Positions 41,649 to 50,920 of a stretch of DNA of 54,445 nt are shown here, piece after piece. A program made the translations under genes and the position numbers. The notes below the pieces were generated by a model, which was given only the letters and a program-made list of their open reading frames with translations, had not been told where the DNA came from and made no database searches. The stretch's first letter is position 1; every line of letters starts with the position of its first letter. Origin of the DNA: Peribacillus kribbensis DSM 17871 (lineage in GTDB: Bacteria > Bacillota > Bacilli > Bacillales > DSM-1321); contig NZ_KE387238.1 in assembly GCF_000430765.1 (NCBI RefSeq), positions 302,435 to 356,879 on the forward strand, written 5' to 3'.

Positions 41649-41674
41649 ATACCCAGCATTTTTAGAGTTAAAAC
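41649..41674 (-). promoter_or_regulatory. Sigma-B-like promoter of csp
   Basis: Minus-strand GTTTTA (41669-41674), 14-bp spacer, GGGTAT (41649-41654); consensus is GTTTAA-N12-14-GGGTAT. A TATAAT overlaps at about 41645-41651, so sigma-A use is also possible. Confidence 0.55.
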
Positions 41675-41735
41675 ATAAAACATTCAGTATTTGAAAATTT
41701 TCTATGATATACCTTATTTTTGCTTAGTAAATCAT

Positions 41736-42992
41736 CTAATTAAAGGTTCTTATTCCTTTATGGAGCATAAGGATCCCGGAAACTGCCATGATGATTAAAC
41801 TGAAAATTAGTAACGTCAATATTTCACCAGCTGATTCGGCTATCCATCCTGTAATAAGATATCCTAATGGAAGGAGGGCGAAAGAGCCCAGCATATCTAG
41901 GCTGGCTACCCGGCCAAACTTTTCTTCTGGCACAAGCTCCTGGAGGCTTGTTTCCCAAATAAGGCCGAAAAGCATGATTCCAGCTCCGTTTACGAATAAA
42001 CAGACGATGAGAAGAATCAGATGAGAGACAAAGGGGGCTGCTAAAAAGGCCGCTCCGCTGATGAAGACCCCTGCATAAGCAAGAAGTCCCCTCTTCTCCC
42101 ACTTCTTTTTCATTCCGAAAATAATTCCGCATATAATGGCCCCGGCACCAGAGGCCGATAAAAGAGTTCCGTATACCACTGGATCGTATTTATAATGAAT
42201 GTTCACAAGCCAGGGAATCAATACTCTAATAATACCCCCAGAAAAAATGTTGATGACTGAAAAAGCAATAATTGTGAGCCACAGCCAATCCTGCTGCTTA
42301 AGGACCTCGATTCCCTCTAAAAAATCCTTTTTTATTGAAAATTTATTCCCTGACGCAGCTGAAGCCTGCTTAAATGTAAGAGATCTCATACTGCATAAAA
42401 TTAAGAAGGAAATCAGGTAGGTCGCTGCATCAATCCCAAAGCCCCATGCAGATGATACAGCCGAAATCAACACTCCACCAGCAATCGGACCAAAAATTCT
42501 CAATGCCTGGATGCTGGTCTGAGTCAAAGAATTTGCCGCGTTACGGATATCCTCGGTAAACACCCTGGCTCTTACCGATGAATAAGCCGGCTGGAAAAAA
42601 CTATCCATTGCCCCCATTAGAAGCATGAATAGATATAAGGACAGCATATTTACCTTATCAGCAACAATCAATGCACATAAAGCTCCCATTAACACAAAGC
42701 GGATGGCATCCATAGTCAGCATGATATGTACTTTATTCCTTTTGTCCACCAGCACCCCTGAAAATGGAAGGATGATTACAAAGGGAAGCATATATAAAGC
42801 CATGACTGTTCCCATAGCTGCAGTGGATCCGGAAATGTTAAGAACCAGAATGGGAAGGATGACATTTGTAATGGAACTTCCAAATAAGGAAAAAATCTGG
42901 CCAAAATAGAGAGCTGTAAAATACTTCGATTTTTTAAATGGCTCGAACAGTGCTGTTGATCTGACTGAGCCACGGGTTTCGAGCGAACTCAT
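41736..42992 (-). CDS. MFS transporter, drug/siderophore exporter type
   Basis: 418 residues with 12 membrane segments. GVLVDKRNKVHIML is the loop 2-3 motif (GxxxDRxGR-like), and ANSLTQTSIQALRIFGPIAGG and PEEKFGRVASLDMLGSFALLPLGYLITG fit the EntS/MefA-type subfamily of MFS exporters. Substrate unknown. Start at ATG 42992, after GGGGGAGG; the frame begins 13 codons earlier. No regulator gene adjoins it. Confidence 0.88.
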   Translation of the reverse strand: MSSLETRGSVRSTALFEPFKKSKYFTALYFGQIFSLFGSSITNVILPILVLNISGSTAAMGTVMALYMLPFVIILPFSGVLVDKRNKVHIMLTMDAIRFVLMGALCALIVADKVNMLSLYLFMLLMGAMDSFFQPAYSSVRARVFTEDIRNAANSLTQTSIQALRIFGPIAGGVLISAVSSAWGFGIDAATYLISFLILCSMRSLTFKQASAASGNKFSIKKDFLEGIEVLKQQDWLWLTIIAFSVINIFSGGIIRVLIPWLVNIHYKYDPVVYGTLLSASGAGAIICGIIFGMKKKWEKRGLLAYAGVFISGAAFLAAPFVSHLILLIVCLFVNGAGIMLFGLIWETSLQELVPEEKFGRVASLDMLGSFALLPLGYLITGWIAESAGEILTLLIFSLIIMAVSGILMLHKGIRTFN

Positions 42993-43117
42993 TATGTATC
43001 CTCCCCCGACAATATATCTAAATATTACCACTAATCTCCTTTTTATGGATTTATTTGTTAAAAAAGTATGAAAAATATTTTTTTGGTAAAAGATGTTGTA
43101 AAAAGGAGGAAGTAAAA

Positions 43118-43552
43118 ATGAGAGCTGTATTTATATTACTTATGAAATTTATTGTCAGTCTGGCTGCATTTTATATTGGCCTGGATTTGTTTTTTGATGC
43201 TTCTGTTGCAGATATCGCTTCTTTCAGTGCAGCTGCGGCATTATTGACATATGTTTTAGGAGACATGATCGCTATTCCCCGTCTGGGAAGGTCACAGGCC
43301 CTTGTGATCGACTTTACCCTTGTCTACCTTTCTGTATGGATTTTTGGGAGTATCTTGCTGGATGATTACGGGCAAATTGGCTGGGGAAGCATTCTATCCG
43401 CGGGTGTGTTTACTCTTGCTGAAGCCGTTCTGCATCGATTTGCATTTAGAGATCCAGAGGCAGGGATGAATGGCACGAAAACCCGCACCATTAATCCGAA
43501 GCTTGCCTACTCTACAGAGATGGCAGAGGAACCTGCGGGAAAAGATAAATAA
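43118..43552 (+). CDS. DUF2512 membrane protein (YndM-like)
   Basis: 144 residues with four transmembrane helices (LLMKFIVSLAAFYIGLDLFF, FSAAAALLTYVLGDMIAIP, VIDFTLVYLSVWIFGSILL, WGSILSAGVFTLAEAVL) and a polar tail. This is the DUF2512 pattern. ATG 43118 after AAAAGGAGG; the frame extends upstream without a site. Function unknown. Terminator follows immediately. Confidence 0.85.
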   Translation: MRAVFILLMKFIVSLAAFYIGLDLFFDASVADIASFSAAAALLTYVLGDMIAIPRLGRSQALVIDFTLVYLSVWIFGSILLDDYGQIGWGSILSAGVFTLAEAVLHRFAFRDPEAGMNGTKTRTINPKLAYSTEMAEEPAGKDK

Positions 43553-43555
43553 TTC

Positions 43556-43585
43556 GAACATTCACTAGTGTGAATGTTTTTTTTT
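43556..43585 (+). terminator. Terminator after the DUF2512 gene
   Basis: GAACATTCAC-TAGT-GTGAATGTTT followed by eight T. Confidence 0.9.
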
Positions 43586-43736
43586 GCCCTTTTTATGGCG
43601 GGCATAAAACACCAGGAAAATAAGCAATATAAAAAAGCAAGAGTAAACTGCTGTTAACGCACGGAACTGTTGCTAATTGTCTATAGGGCATTGATTTATA
43701 TCTTGGAAAATCCACTCGGAAAGGCAGGCAATATTT

Positions 43737-44372
43737 ATGGCAGAACTTTTATTCATAACGGCACATCCCCATGATGAAAAACAATCGTTCAGTATGGCGG
43801 CCGGTAAGGCTTTCGTTGATTCATACCGGGAAAATCATTCAGGTGATACCGTGACTCACCTGGACTTATACAAAGAACATATCCCGCATATTGATGCCGA
43901 TGTTTTCAGCGGCTGGGGCAAGCTCAGCTCTGGTTCCTCATTCGATCAGCTTTCCCAGGAAGAAAAGTCCAAGGTAAGCCGTTTATCGGAGCTTGTCGAG
44001 CAATTTACACGTGCAGATAAATACGTTTTTGTCACTCCTCTTTGGAACTTTTCCTTTCCGCCTATCTTGAAGGCTTATATAGATTCTATTTGTGTTGCGG
44101 GAAAGACGTTTAAATATACAGAACAAGGACCTATCGGGCTGCTTACAAACAAAAAGGGTCTGCATATTCAGGCCCGCGGAGGAATTTATTCTGAAGGACC
44201 TGCCGCTGATCTGGAAATGGGGCACCGCTATCTGTCTGTTATCATGCAGTTTTTCGGTATCCCTTCCTTTGAGGGAGTCTTCATAGAAGGGCACAACCAA
44301 TATCCCGACCGGGCTCAGGAGATTAAAGAAAAAGGCATCGCAGAAGCGAAGGAAAAAGCAAAGACATTCTAA
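43737..44372 (+). CDS. azoR: FMN-dependent NADH-azoreductase
   Basis: 211 residues of the flavodoxin-like AzoR/acpD fold. [20 protein letters not shown] is the FMN phosphate loop, [20 protein letters not shown] the FMN-isoalloxazine strand, and the later [30 protein letters not shown] fits the family. It reduces quinones and azo dyes with NADH. The ATG has only GGAAAGG as a site. Monocistronic. Confidence 0.92.
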   Translation: MAELLFITAHPHDEKQSFSMAAGKAFVDSYRENHSGDTVTHLDLYKEHIPHIDADVFSGWGKLSSGSSFDQLSQEEKSKVSRLSELVEQFTRADKYVFVTPLWNFSFPPILKAYIDSICVAGKTFKYTEQGPIGLLTNKKGLHIQARGGIYSEGPAADLEMGHRYLSVIMQFFGIPSFEGVFIEGHNQYPDRAQEIKEKGIAEAKEKAKTF

Positions 44373-44685
44373 AGGATACATTAGGCATCCAGGAAATTCT
44401 TTTCGAGGATTCCGTTCTGAGGGGCCTTCCTTAATAATGTTCCGACATGACAGTCATCGTTATTGGTATAAAAAGTTAAACTCGCCATTGGCGAGTTTCT
44501 TTTATTTTAGAGCACTATTTCCGCCGTCTTACTTATCTACCTTAATAGGAATGCACTGAAAACGGAACAGGTCAGGAATTTTCCCTCATGCTTTTTTCAT
44601 GTACCCGTTTTTCTCATCATAATCATGATTAACCCCACTTTTTGTTTTTTTATCAAAGGGAGTTGAAAAGCGGGAGGTTACAGTG
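44373..44685. other. Intergenic stretch with a terminator
   Basis: 313 bases. The hairpin at 44478-44505 (AAACTCGCC-ATT-GGCGAGTTT then CTTTTATTTT) ends the azoreductase transcript. The rest is presumably the promoter region of the amidohydrolase gene; I see no further element. Confidence 0.5.
44478..44505 (+). terminator. Terminator of azoR
   Basis: AAACTCGCC-ATT-GGCGAGTTT with CTTTTATTTT after it. Confidence 0.8.
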
Positions 44686-46266
44686 ATGGCTTATACATTT
44701 GTAAATGGAAAGATCTTCACCTCCGACCCATTGATGCCTTATGCTGATTCCATGGTTGTCGAGAATGAACGTATAAAATGGATAGGGCCTTTCAGCGAAT
44801 TGCCTGCAGCTTATGGAGAATGTATTGATTTGGGCGGCAGACGTGTCCTCCCTGGATTTATTGATGCGCATATGCATGCTGAAATGCTGGCAGAAAACCT
44901 TTCTCAGATTCCCTGTACCCCGCCCGCTGTTTCCTCCATACGGGAATTGCAGATAAAACTGAAAGAATCCGCAATTTCCCGTGAGGCTGGCTCGTGGATT
45001 CTTGGCTGGGGCTATGATGAAGAAAAAATGGAAGAAAAGCGTATGCCTGACCGATGGGACCTTGATAAGGCATGCCCTGATCAGCCTGTCATGATTATGA
45101 GGTCTTGCGTACATGTATGTATCGTGAATAGCTTCGCTTTGTCACTGGCTGGAATCGGCCAGCAGATAAACGGCGATCCTGAAGGAGGCAGGATCGACCG
45201 GGATGAAAGAGGAATTCCAACTGGCGTTCTTCGTGAAGAAGCAGCAATCAGCCTGGTCCGGAAACATCTCCCTCAAAGATCCCAAGAAGAAAAAGCCCAG
45301 ACATTGGCTGAATTAAGCAGCCTCCTTGCTTCCTATGGCATTACCTCCGTTACGGAGATGATGGCAGACGGAGGCTCCTATGACAGATTCCTTGCCGGAC
45401 GCAGAAAGGGGTTTAAGCAAAAGGCTGTTTTATACTGTATGTGGGATTCACTAAGGGCCCGTCCGGTCTCTCCTGAACAAACCAATGCAGGCAATCACCT
45501 GTTTATCGCCGGCGTCAAGCTTTTTGCAGATGGCAGCATTACGGGCCGGACTGCATGGGTCGATCCTCCCTATCTAGATTCCTCGGAAAATGGTATATGT
45601 ATCATAAATAAAGAAGAAATTACCGCTGCCTGCCGTTATGCAAGAAAACATAATCTGCAGGTAAGTACCCATGCCATGGGTGAGATGGCTATCCGAATGG
45701 CGCTCGATGTATTCGCGGGGGAATACCCATGGATCCCTGATTCGCCCACTTTCCGTATGGAGCATGCTTCCCTTGTTCAGCCTTCAGATCTGGAATTGGC
45801 AAGCTCAAGACAAATTGCACTCCTGCCTCAGCCTGTTTTCATCTTTGCGGAAATTGAAGGGTATATCAGCAGCATTGGAATTGAACGAACTCGAAAATCT
45901 TATCCTATTCGCAGCATGCTTGATAAGGGCATCCCCGTCTGTATATCATCAGACGCTCCGGCAACCGCGTGGAGCGAACCGTATAATCCATTCATTGGCA
46001 TTAAGGCTGCGGTTACCCGGACATCCTGGAATGGGACTGACACCGGCCAAGAGCAGAGAATCAGCCTAATAGAGGCAGTATGGCTATACACTCGAAAAGC
46101 AGCAGAAATAGCCCGTCTTCCTTCGACCGGCTGTTTGAAAAGCGGGAATTTTGCTGACTTTATCGTATTAGACAAGGATATTTTCGACGTTCCGCTCACT
46201 GAGGTTGATTCTGTGAAGGTGGAAATGACTTATATAAACGGGGAGAAGGTCTATCATAGAACATGA
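44686..46266 (+). CDS. YtcJ-type metal-dependent amidohydrolase
   Basis: 526 residues. An N-terminal beta-sandwich (1-60) and a TIM barrel with metal-binding motifs: DAHMH (strand 1), STHAMG, MEHA, and SSDAP at strand 8. VKLFADGSITGRT gives the Lys used in carbamylation in some amidohydrolases. It belongs to the YtcJ/imidazolonepropionase-like amidohydrolases, which cleave C-N bonds in cyclic or formylated substrates; the substrate cannot be told. ATG 44686 directly after GGGAGGTTACAGTG. A hairpin overlaps its stop. Confidence 0.88.
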   Translation: MAYTFVNGKIFTSDPLMPYADSMVVENERIKWIGPFSELPAAYGECIDLGGRRVLPGFIDAHMHAEMLAENLSQIPCTPPAVSSIRELQIKLKESAISREAGSWILGWGYDEEKMEEKRMPDRWDLDKACPDQPVMIMRSCVHVCIVNSFALSLAGIGQQINGDPEGGRIDRDERGIPTGVLREEAAISLVRKHLPQRSQEEKAQTLAELSSLLASYGITSVTEMMADGGSYDRFLAGRRKGFKQKAVLYCMWDSLRARPVSPEQTNAGNHLFIAGVKLFADGSITGRTAWVDPPYLDSSENGICIINKEEITAACRYARKHNLQVSTHAMGEMAIRMALDVFAGEYPWIPDSPTFRMEHASLVQPSDLELASSRQIALLPQPVFIFAEIEGYISSIGIERTRKSYPIRSMLDKGIPVCISSDAPATAWSEPYNPFIGIKAAVTRTSWNGTDTGQEQRISLIEAVWLYTRKAAEIARLPSTGCLKSGNFADFIVLDKDIFDVPLTEVDSVKVEMTYINGEKVYHRT

Positions 46267-46281
46267 CCTTCTCCTTTTTTT
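46242..46281 (+). terminator. Terminator overlapping the amidohydrolase stop
   Basis: GGAGAAGGTC and GACCTTCTCC form the stem, starting inside the last codons, followed by TTTTTTT. Confidence 0.88.
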
Positions 46282-46285
46282 ATTA

Positions 46286-47713
46286 TTATCGGATTTTAAA
46301 AGTCTTTTTAATATTGCCCCAAATCCCCTCGTGCTGGGCATGCTTGGCAGGTGCCTGGCTTCTTACATTTTGAAGAGCACTTTTAATATCGATCAGTCCG
46401 TCTCCATAATAAGGATCAGTCCCTTTTTGCCCAAGGTCGTAGGAGGACGACTTCATGATTTTCATGATTTCATAATTCTTAAGACCACGATTCTTCGACT
46501 TCATCAGACCAGCAAGCGCAGCTGCGTGCGGGGAAGCCATCGACGTTCCTGATAAAGCAGCATACTGGCTATGGAAATACGTACTAGGAATATCTACTCC
46601 CGGCGCTGTAACATCCACATATTCACCATAATTCGAAAAGCTGGCTCTTTTTCCATTATAATCGACTGCTGATACACACAGCACTTCAGGATATGCTGCA
46701 GGAAAGCTGGGCTGATCGGTATTATCATTGCCTGCTGCTGTTGTAATCACCACATTACGCTTAAATGCATATTTCACTGCTTCATGCATGACAGCGGAAG
46801 GCTGGTAATTGCCAAGGCTCAAATTTATGACATCCGCTCCGTGGTCTGCAGCCCAAATGATACCCCTGGCTACATCAAATGCATTTCCATAGCCCTTTTC
46901 ATTCATCACTTTAATTGGCATGATCCGGTTATACCAGGTAATCCCTGCGATTCCCCGTAGATTATTGGTTTCAGATGCAATTATTCCTGCCACATGGGTC
47001 CCGTGGCCATTGTCATCATCTGGATTAAAATTTTTGCTTACTACATTATACCCTTTCATGATTCTATTCCTTAAATCGGGATGGCCAAGATCTACTCCGG
47101 TATCTACGACTGCAATCACTACATCTCTGCTTCCCTTGCTAATAGTCCAGCCTCCCTCGGTCTGGATAGCAGGAAGATTCCATTGGTACTTTCTTTTGTA
47201 CAGAGAGTCATTTGGTTCTGCTTCATTCTGCATGTAGATATAATTCGGTTCTGCAAACGCAGTTTTAACATGTTTATTAAAGTATTGCAGCAGATCGGAG
47301 GTAGAGAGAGTTTTGGAACGGAAGACCATAGTATGATCAAAATCTTTAAGGATCGTCCCGTCAATTTCCATTAAAATGGCAGCAAGTTCCGGTTTATGCG
47401 GTATTTCCTTAAAACGGACGGTCACTTCATGCTCATGATAATGACTCTCATCCTGAGTATTGTGTTTAATAACCGTTATTCCAGGCTTTGTGCGCAGATG
47501 GGATTTCAGCGATACCCCATTCTCAAGGCTATTGATATATAAAAGTCCACTTTGTCCATCCTTTGATTCATTCAGGATTTTCGGATTTCCCGTTCCGAAA
47601 CGTTCCTGACCTTCCTTTTGTATTGTTTTGGTTTGAATAGAATTATCGTTGTTTAATGCACAGCCTGTCATTCCGAGCAAAAGAATCAGCGGAAGAAAGC
47701 TTTTTATTCTCAT
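46286..47713 (-). CDS. Subtilisin-family (S8) serine protease lipoprotein
   Basis: 475 residues from ATG 47713 after GAGGTGATGAT; the ORF extends 24 codons upstream without a site. MRIKSFLPLILLLGMTGC is a lipoprotein signal with lipobox GMTGC, so the protease is anchored outside. A ~150-residue propeptide-like region precedes the catalytic domain, which carries AVVDTGVD (Asp), NGHGTHVAGI (His), NAAG-like TTAAGND (oxyanion Asn), and GTSMASPH (Ser). Very likely an extracellular or membrane-tethered endopeptidase. It converges with the amidohydrolase gene. Confidence 0.93.
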   Translation of the reverse strand: MRIKSFLPLILLLGMTGCALNNDNSIQTKTIQKEGQERFGTGNPKILNESKDGQSGLLYINSLENGVSLKSHLRTKPGITVIKHNTQDESHYHEHEVTVRFKEIPHKPELAAILMEIDGTILKDFDHTMVFRSKTLSTSDLLQYFNKHVKTAFAEPNYIYMQNEAEPNDSLYKRKYQWNLPAIQTEGGWTISKGSRDVVIAVVDTGVDLGHPDLRNRIMKGYNVVSKNFNPDDDNGHGTHVAGIIASETNNLRGIAGITWYNRIMPIKVMNEKGYGNAFDVARGIIWAADHGADVINLSLGNYQPSAVMHEAVKYAFKRNVVITTAAGNDNTDQPSFPAAYPEVLCVSAVDYNGKRASFSNYGEYVDVTAPGVDIPSTYFHSQYAALSGTSMASPHAAALAGLMKSKNRGLKNYEIMKIMKSSSYDLGQKGTDPYYGDGLIDIKSALQNVRSQAPAKHAQHEGIWGNIKKTFKIR

Positions 47714-47861
47714 ATCATCACCTCTATTGCTATCTATCTTTATGATGTGTTGATAACAAAAAAAGATAATAGCAATGATTGGCATAGATCCTTCTTCTTT
47801 TCAAATAATTCAAAAATCTATATAATGACTTCTATAGCTGAAACAGCTCGGAGGGGATAAA

Positions 47862-49073
47862 ATGATCGTTTCTGATATTAAGAATATGGCGGATGAAATC
47901 AAAGATGAGGTGATAAAGTGGAGGAGGCATCTTCATCAGAATCCTGAGATATCCTTCCACGAAACAAATACCTCAGAATTCATTTACAATACCCTGGCAT
48001 CTTTTGAAGGCCTTCAGGTTTCACGTCCTGCCCAAAACAGTGTCGTAGCCAGGCTGATCGGCGGCCGGCAGGGTAAAGTACTCGCAATCCGCGCCGATAT
48101 GGATGCTCTCCCCATTCAGGAAGAGACTGGCCTGGAATTCAGTTCACTGAATGAAGGTGTTATGCATGCCTGCGGCCATGACGGACATACTGCAATCCTC
48201 CTTGGAACAGCGAAAATCCTGTCCGGAATGAAGCAAGATATATCCGGAGAGATTCGTTTTATTTTTCAGCATGCAGAGGAACTGTATCCAGGCGGTGCTG
48301 AGGAACTGGTGGAAGCCGGAGTGATGGACGGAGTAGACGCGGTAATTGGCACTCATCTCTGGTCGCCTCTGGAGAGCGGTAAAATTGGCATTGTTTACGG
48401 GGAAATGCTTGCTGCTCCCGACACATTTTACGTGACCATAAATGGGAAGGGCGGGCATGGGGGCCTGCCGCATGAAACGGTTGACAGCATTGCCGTAGGG
48501 GCCCAGGTTGTGACAAACCTCCAGCATATTGTTTCCCGGAATCTGGACCCTCTCGAGCAGGCGGTCATCTCGGTTACGAAGATCTCCGGCGGCACTACCC
48601 ATAATGTCATACCCGGCAGTGTGGAGATGATGGGGACTGTCAGGACATTTAAGAAGGAAGTCAGGAAGGAAATACCGGGTCTTATGGAAAGAGTGATTAA
48701 GGGGATTACAGAAGCCCACGGAGCTGGTTATGATTTCAAATTTGAATATGGGTACCGGCCGGTCGTCAACAAAGACACTATCACTTCGTTCATTCATGAC
48801 ACGGCTATACAGCTTTATGGTCAGGAAGCTGTGCAAGTAATGAAGCCAAATATGGTTGGAGAAGATTTTTCCGCTTATCTAGAAAAGGCAGATGGCTGTT
48901 TCTTCTTCACTGGGGCCGGCAATTCTGAAAAGGGCATTACATATCCCCATCATCATTCTCGTTTTACAATTGACGAAGATTCATTGAAAATGGGAATGGA
49001 GATGTTTGTTTCCGCCGCCTTGAGCTTCAGCGGGGCTGGCATTCCCCAGAATGTTCACAAGATTAATTCATAA
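47862..49073 (+). CDS. M20-family amidohydrolase (N-acyl amino acid hydrolase)
   Basis: 403 residues. RRHLHQNPEISFHETNTSEFI at the N-terminus, AIRADMDALPIQEETGLEFSS with metal-binding Asp, MHACGHDGHTAILLGTA, FQHAEELYPGGAEELVEAGVMDGVD, and C-terminal GEDFSAY and HHHSRFTID give a complete AmaA/HipO-type di-zinc peptidase. It removes acyl groups from N-acyl amino acids. ATG after GGAGGGG. A VOC-domain gene follows 12 bases later, so they form one unit. Confidence 0.93.
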   Translation: MIVSDIKNMADEIKDEVIKWRRHLHQNPEISFHETNTSEFIYNTLASFEGLQVSRPAQNSVVARLIGGRQGKVLAIRADMDALPIQEETGLEFSSLNEGVMHACGHDGHTAILLGTAKILSGMKQDISGEIRFIFQHAEELYPGGAEELVEAGVMDGVDAVIGTHLWSPLESGKIGIVYGEMLAAPDTFYVTINGKGGHGGLPHETVDSIAVGAQVVTNLQHIVSRNLDPLEQAVISVTKISGGTTHNVIPGSVEMMGTVRTFKKEVRKEIPGLMERVIKGITEAHGAGYDFKFEYGYRPVVNKDTITSFIHDTAIQLYGQEAVQVMKPNMVGEDFSAYLEKADGCFFFTGAGNSEKGITYPHHHSRFTIDEDSLKMGMEMFVSAALSFSGAGIPQNVHKINS

Positions 49074-49085
49074 GGGAGAAAAAGA

Positions 49086-49469
49086 ATGAAAAAAAGACTC
49101 GATCACCTTGGGATCATGGTAAAAGACATGGATGCATCCATTCAATTTTATGTAAATGAACTTGGATTTACCCTGAAAGACAGGCTTCTGCATACAAATG
49201 GTGTGATAGAACTGGCCTTCTTGGGCTTCAATGAATCCGGGGAAACTGAAATTGAATTGATAAAAGGATATAACGACTCCCTTCCGAACGAAGGGAAAGT
49301 CCATCACTTTGCGATCCAAACGGAGACAATCGAAGACGATTTTAAACGAATGATGGAACACACCCATATTGAATTGATTGACAATGAAGTCATCACCCTG
49401 CCAAACGGGTACCGCTACTTTTATATCTACGGTCCTGACCGTGAATGGATTGAATTTTTTCAGCGATAA
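49086..49469 (+). CDS. VOC-family (glyoxalase-like) protein
   Basis: 127 residues with a bisected beta-alpha-beta-beta-beta fold. LDHLGIMVKDMDASIQFYVNELGF opens the first half; HHFAIQTETIEDDFKRM and YIYGPDREWIEFFQR close the second, with His/Glu at the metal positions. Could be a lactoylglutathione lyase-like enzyme or a resistance protein; no substrate evident. AGGGAGAAAAAG precedes the ATG. Co-transcribed with the M20 peptidase. Confidence 0.85.
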   Translation: MKKRLDHLGIMVKDMDASIQFYVNELGFTLKDRLLHTNGVIELAFLGFNESGETEIELIKGYNDSLPNEGKVHHFAIQTETIEDDFKRMMEHTHIELIDNEVITLPNGYRYFYIYGPDREWIEFFQR

Positions 49470-49476
49470 CTTTAGA

Positions 49477-49521
49477 GAAGCTGTCTTAGAGGTTTACACC
49501 CTATAGACAGCTTCTTTTTTC
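49477..49521 (+). terminator. Terminator of the M20-VOC unit
   Basis: GAAGCTGTCT and AGACAGCTTC with an 18-base loop, followed by TTTTTTCTTTTT. Confidence 0.85.
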
Positions 49522-49630
49522 TTTTTACCCCTTCGCCATATTTTACAAGAATTCTCAGGAAAAAAGAATGTATGAATGATTGAGAACAGAGGGAGATTAA
49601 AAGTACCAACCAACAAGGAGGTGAAAACAC

Positions 49631-49837
49631 ATGGCAAGAAGCGGAAGCAGAAATCAACTTTTGGTTAACGGCGCTCAACAAGCGATCGACCAAATGAAGT
49701 ATGAAATCGCTCAAGAGTTTGGTGTACAACTTGGAGCAGAAACAGTTTCACGCGCAAACGGATCAGTAGGTGGAGAAATCACTAAACGTCTAGTTGCTAC
49801 TGCTCAATCTCAATTAGCAGGTCAATTCACTCGCTAA
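49631..49837 (+). CDS. ssp: Small acid-soluble spore protein, alpha/beta type
   Basis: 68 residues with the family signatures [21 protein letters not shown], including the GPR cleavage site in EIAQEFGV, and [17 protein letters not shown]. It coats DNA in spores and is degraded at germination. Perfect AAGGAGGTG before the ATG. Its codon use is biased toward high-expression codons compared with its neighbours (GGTGTACAACTTGG). I see no clean sigma-G box. Confidence 0.97.
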   Translation: MARSGSRNQLLVNGAQQAIDQMKYEIAQEFGVQLGAETVSRANGSVGGEITKRLVATAQSQLAGQFTR

Positions 49838-49863
49838 TCAAAAATTTAATACCTATGAATATG

Positions 49864-49889
49864 GGCTATCTGCCTCAAGGCAGATAGCC
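49864..49889 (+). terminator. Hairpin after the SASP gene
   Basis: GGCTATCTGCC-TCAA-GGCAGATAGCC is a perfect stem; the tail is C/T-mixed rather than T-rich. It probably stabilises or ends the ssp transcript. Confidence 0.7.
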
Positions 49890-49927
49890 TCCTCTGCTAT
49901 TCCCCATAAATTGGTTAGATCCATATG

Positions 49928-50686
49928 TTAATTCGTTAAATAAAATGAATCCACCACTCTTGAGACTGTACATGAGTTTAATGTAAATACCCGCTGCATG
50001 GCCATATTGGTTGTATGAGTGCTTCCTATATAGTATTCAGCCCCCATTCCTTTCAGCATCCAAAGTGTCTGGTAATGCAGCATTTTACTGAGTCCTCTCC
50101 CCCTGTGTGCAGGCATAAGGCCGAAGTAGAAGAGCCTCCCCTCATTTTTTCTCCCTGGCTCAATATGCGGAATTGCCAAAGCAATAGGATTTTCTTTTAA
50201 AAAAGCTGCTTTACAGGAAGCTTCCCAGCCTTCTCCAAGCTCCCTTTGGACGGAAGCCAAATGCTGATCCATAGTCATGGAGGAAGCCTTGTTGGCTGAA
50301 CCGATCATGCATTGTCTCCAGATTTCCTTGAAGAATTCAGGTGATAACCCTTTCTCCCCCATGGTCCTCCACTCTGCTTCACCTTGCATCTCCCTTACAT
50401 CTTCCAGCCCCCGGTGTACTTCCACTCTGGCCGTATAAAACTCAAATCCCAAACGGATCAATTCTGTTTTCATGCGGGAATAATGGCTGGTTGATTGGAG
50501 TATGAATGCTCCCACCCGGTCGATATTTAGATCTATCAGGGAGGCTGCCTGCGTTACAGCCTTTTCAATTTCCTCCTCCCTTATAGTCAAATTATTTTTT
50601 TCTTCTAACTGAATATAAACGGGTGATCCATCCAGGACTCGAAAAATCTTGTTCAATATACCTGCATGTAAGATGGAATGCATCAT
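49928..50686 (-). CDS. GNAT-family N-acetyltransferase
   Basis: 252 residues from the ATG-ATG pair seven bases after GGAGGG; the ORF starts ten codons earlier. The acetyl-CoA-binding motif is FGLMPAHRGRGLSKMLHYQTL (Q/RxxGxG/A equivalent), with IGSTHTTNMAMQRVF as the C-terminal motif. The N-terminal 130 residues form another domain, so this is one of the longer, possibly two-domain, GNAT proteins. Acceptor unknown. The C-terminus overlaps no other gene. Confidence 0.85.
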   Translation of the reverse strand: MMHSILHAGILNKIFRVLDGSPVYIQLEEKNNLTIREEEIEKAVTQAASLIDLNIDRVGAFILQSTSHYSRMKTELIRLGFEFYTARVEVHRGLEDVREMQGEAEWRTMGEKGLSPEFFKEIWRQCMIGSANKASSMTMDQHLASVQRELGEGWEASCKAAFLKENPIALAIPHIEPGRKNEGRLFYFGLMPAHRGRGLSKMLHYQTLWMLKGMGAEYYIGSTHTTNMAMQRVFTLNSCTVSRVVDSFYLTN

Positions 50687-50920
50687 TTTCTCCCTCCAAC
50701 GTGTATTTTCCTCCATTTCCGGGTGCCTTTCCGGGCAAACACCCTTTACAAAGGTTCCTTTCCAAAATAGCAGCTAGTTTAGAATCCTGTTTTTTAGGAA
50801 AAGTGTATGTATACAGGGCTGTGGTATTTATCTTTTTATTGACCCTCTAAAAAGATTGTACCTTGTTAACCTGTAAATAAAATAGAAATTCTTTTTCTTA
50901 CTGTCAGGGGAGGTCTGCCA

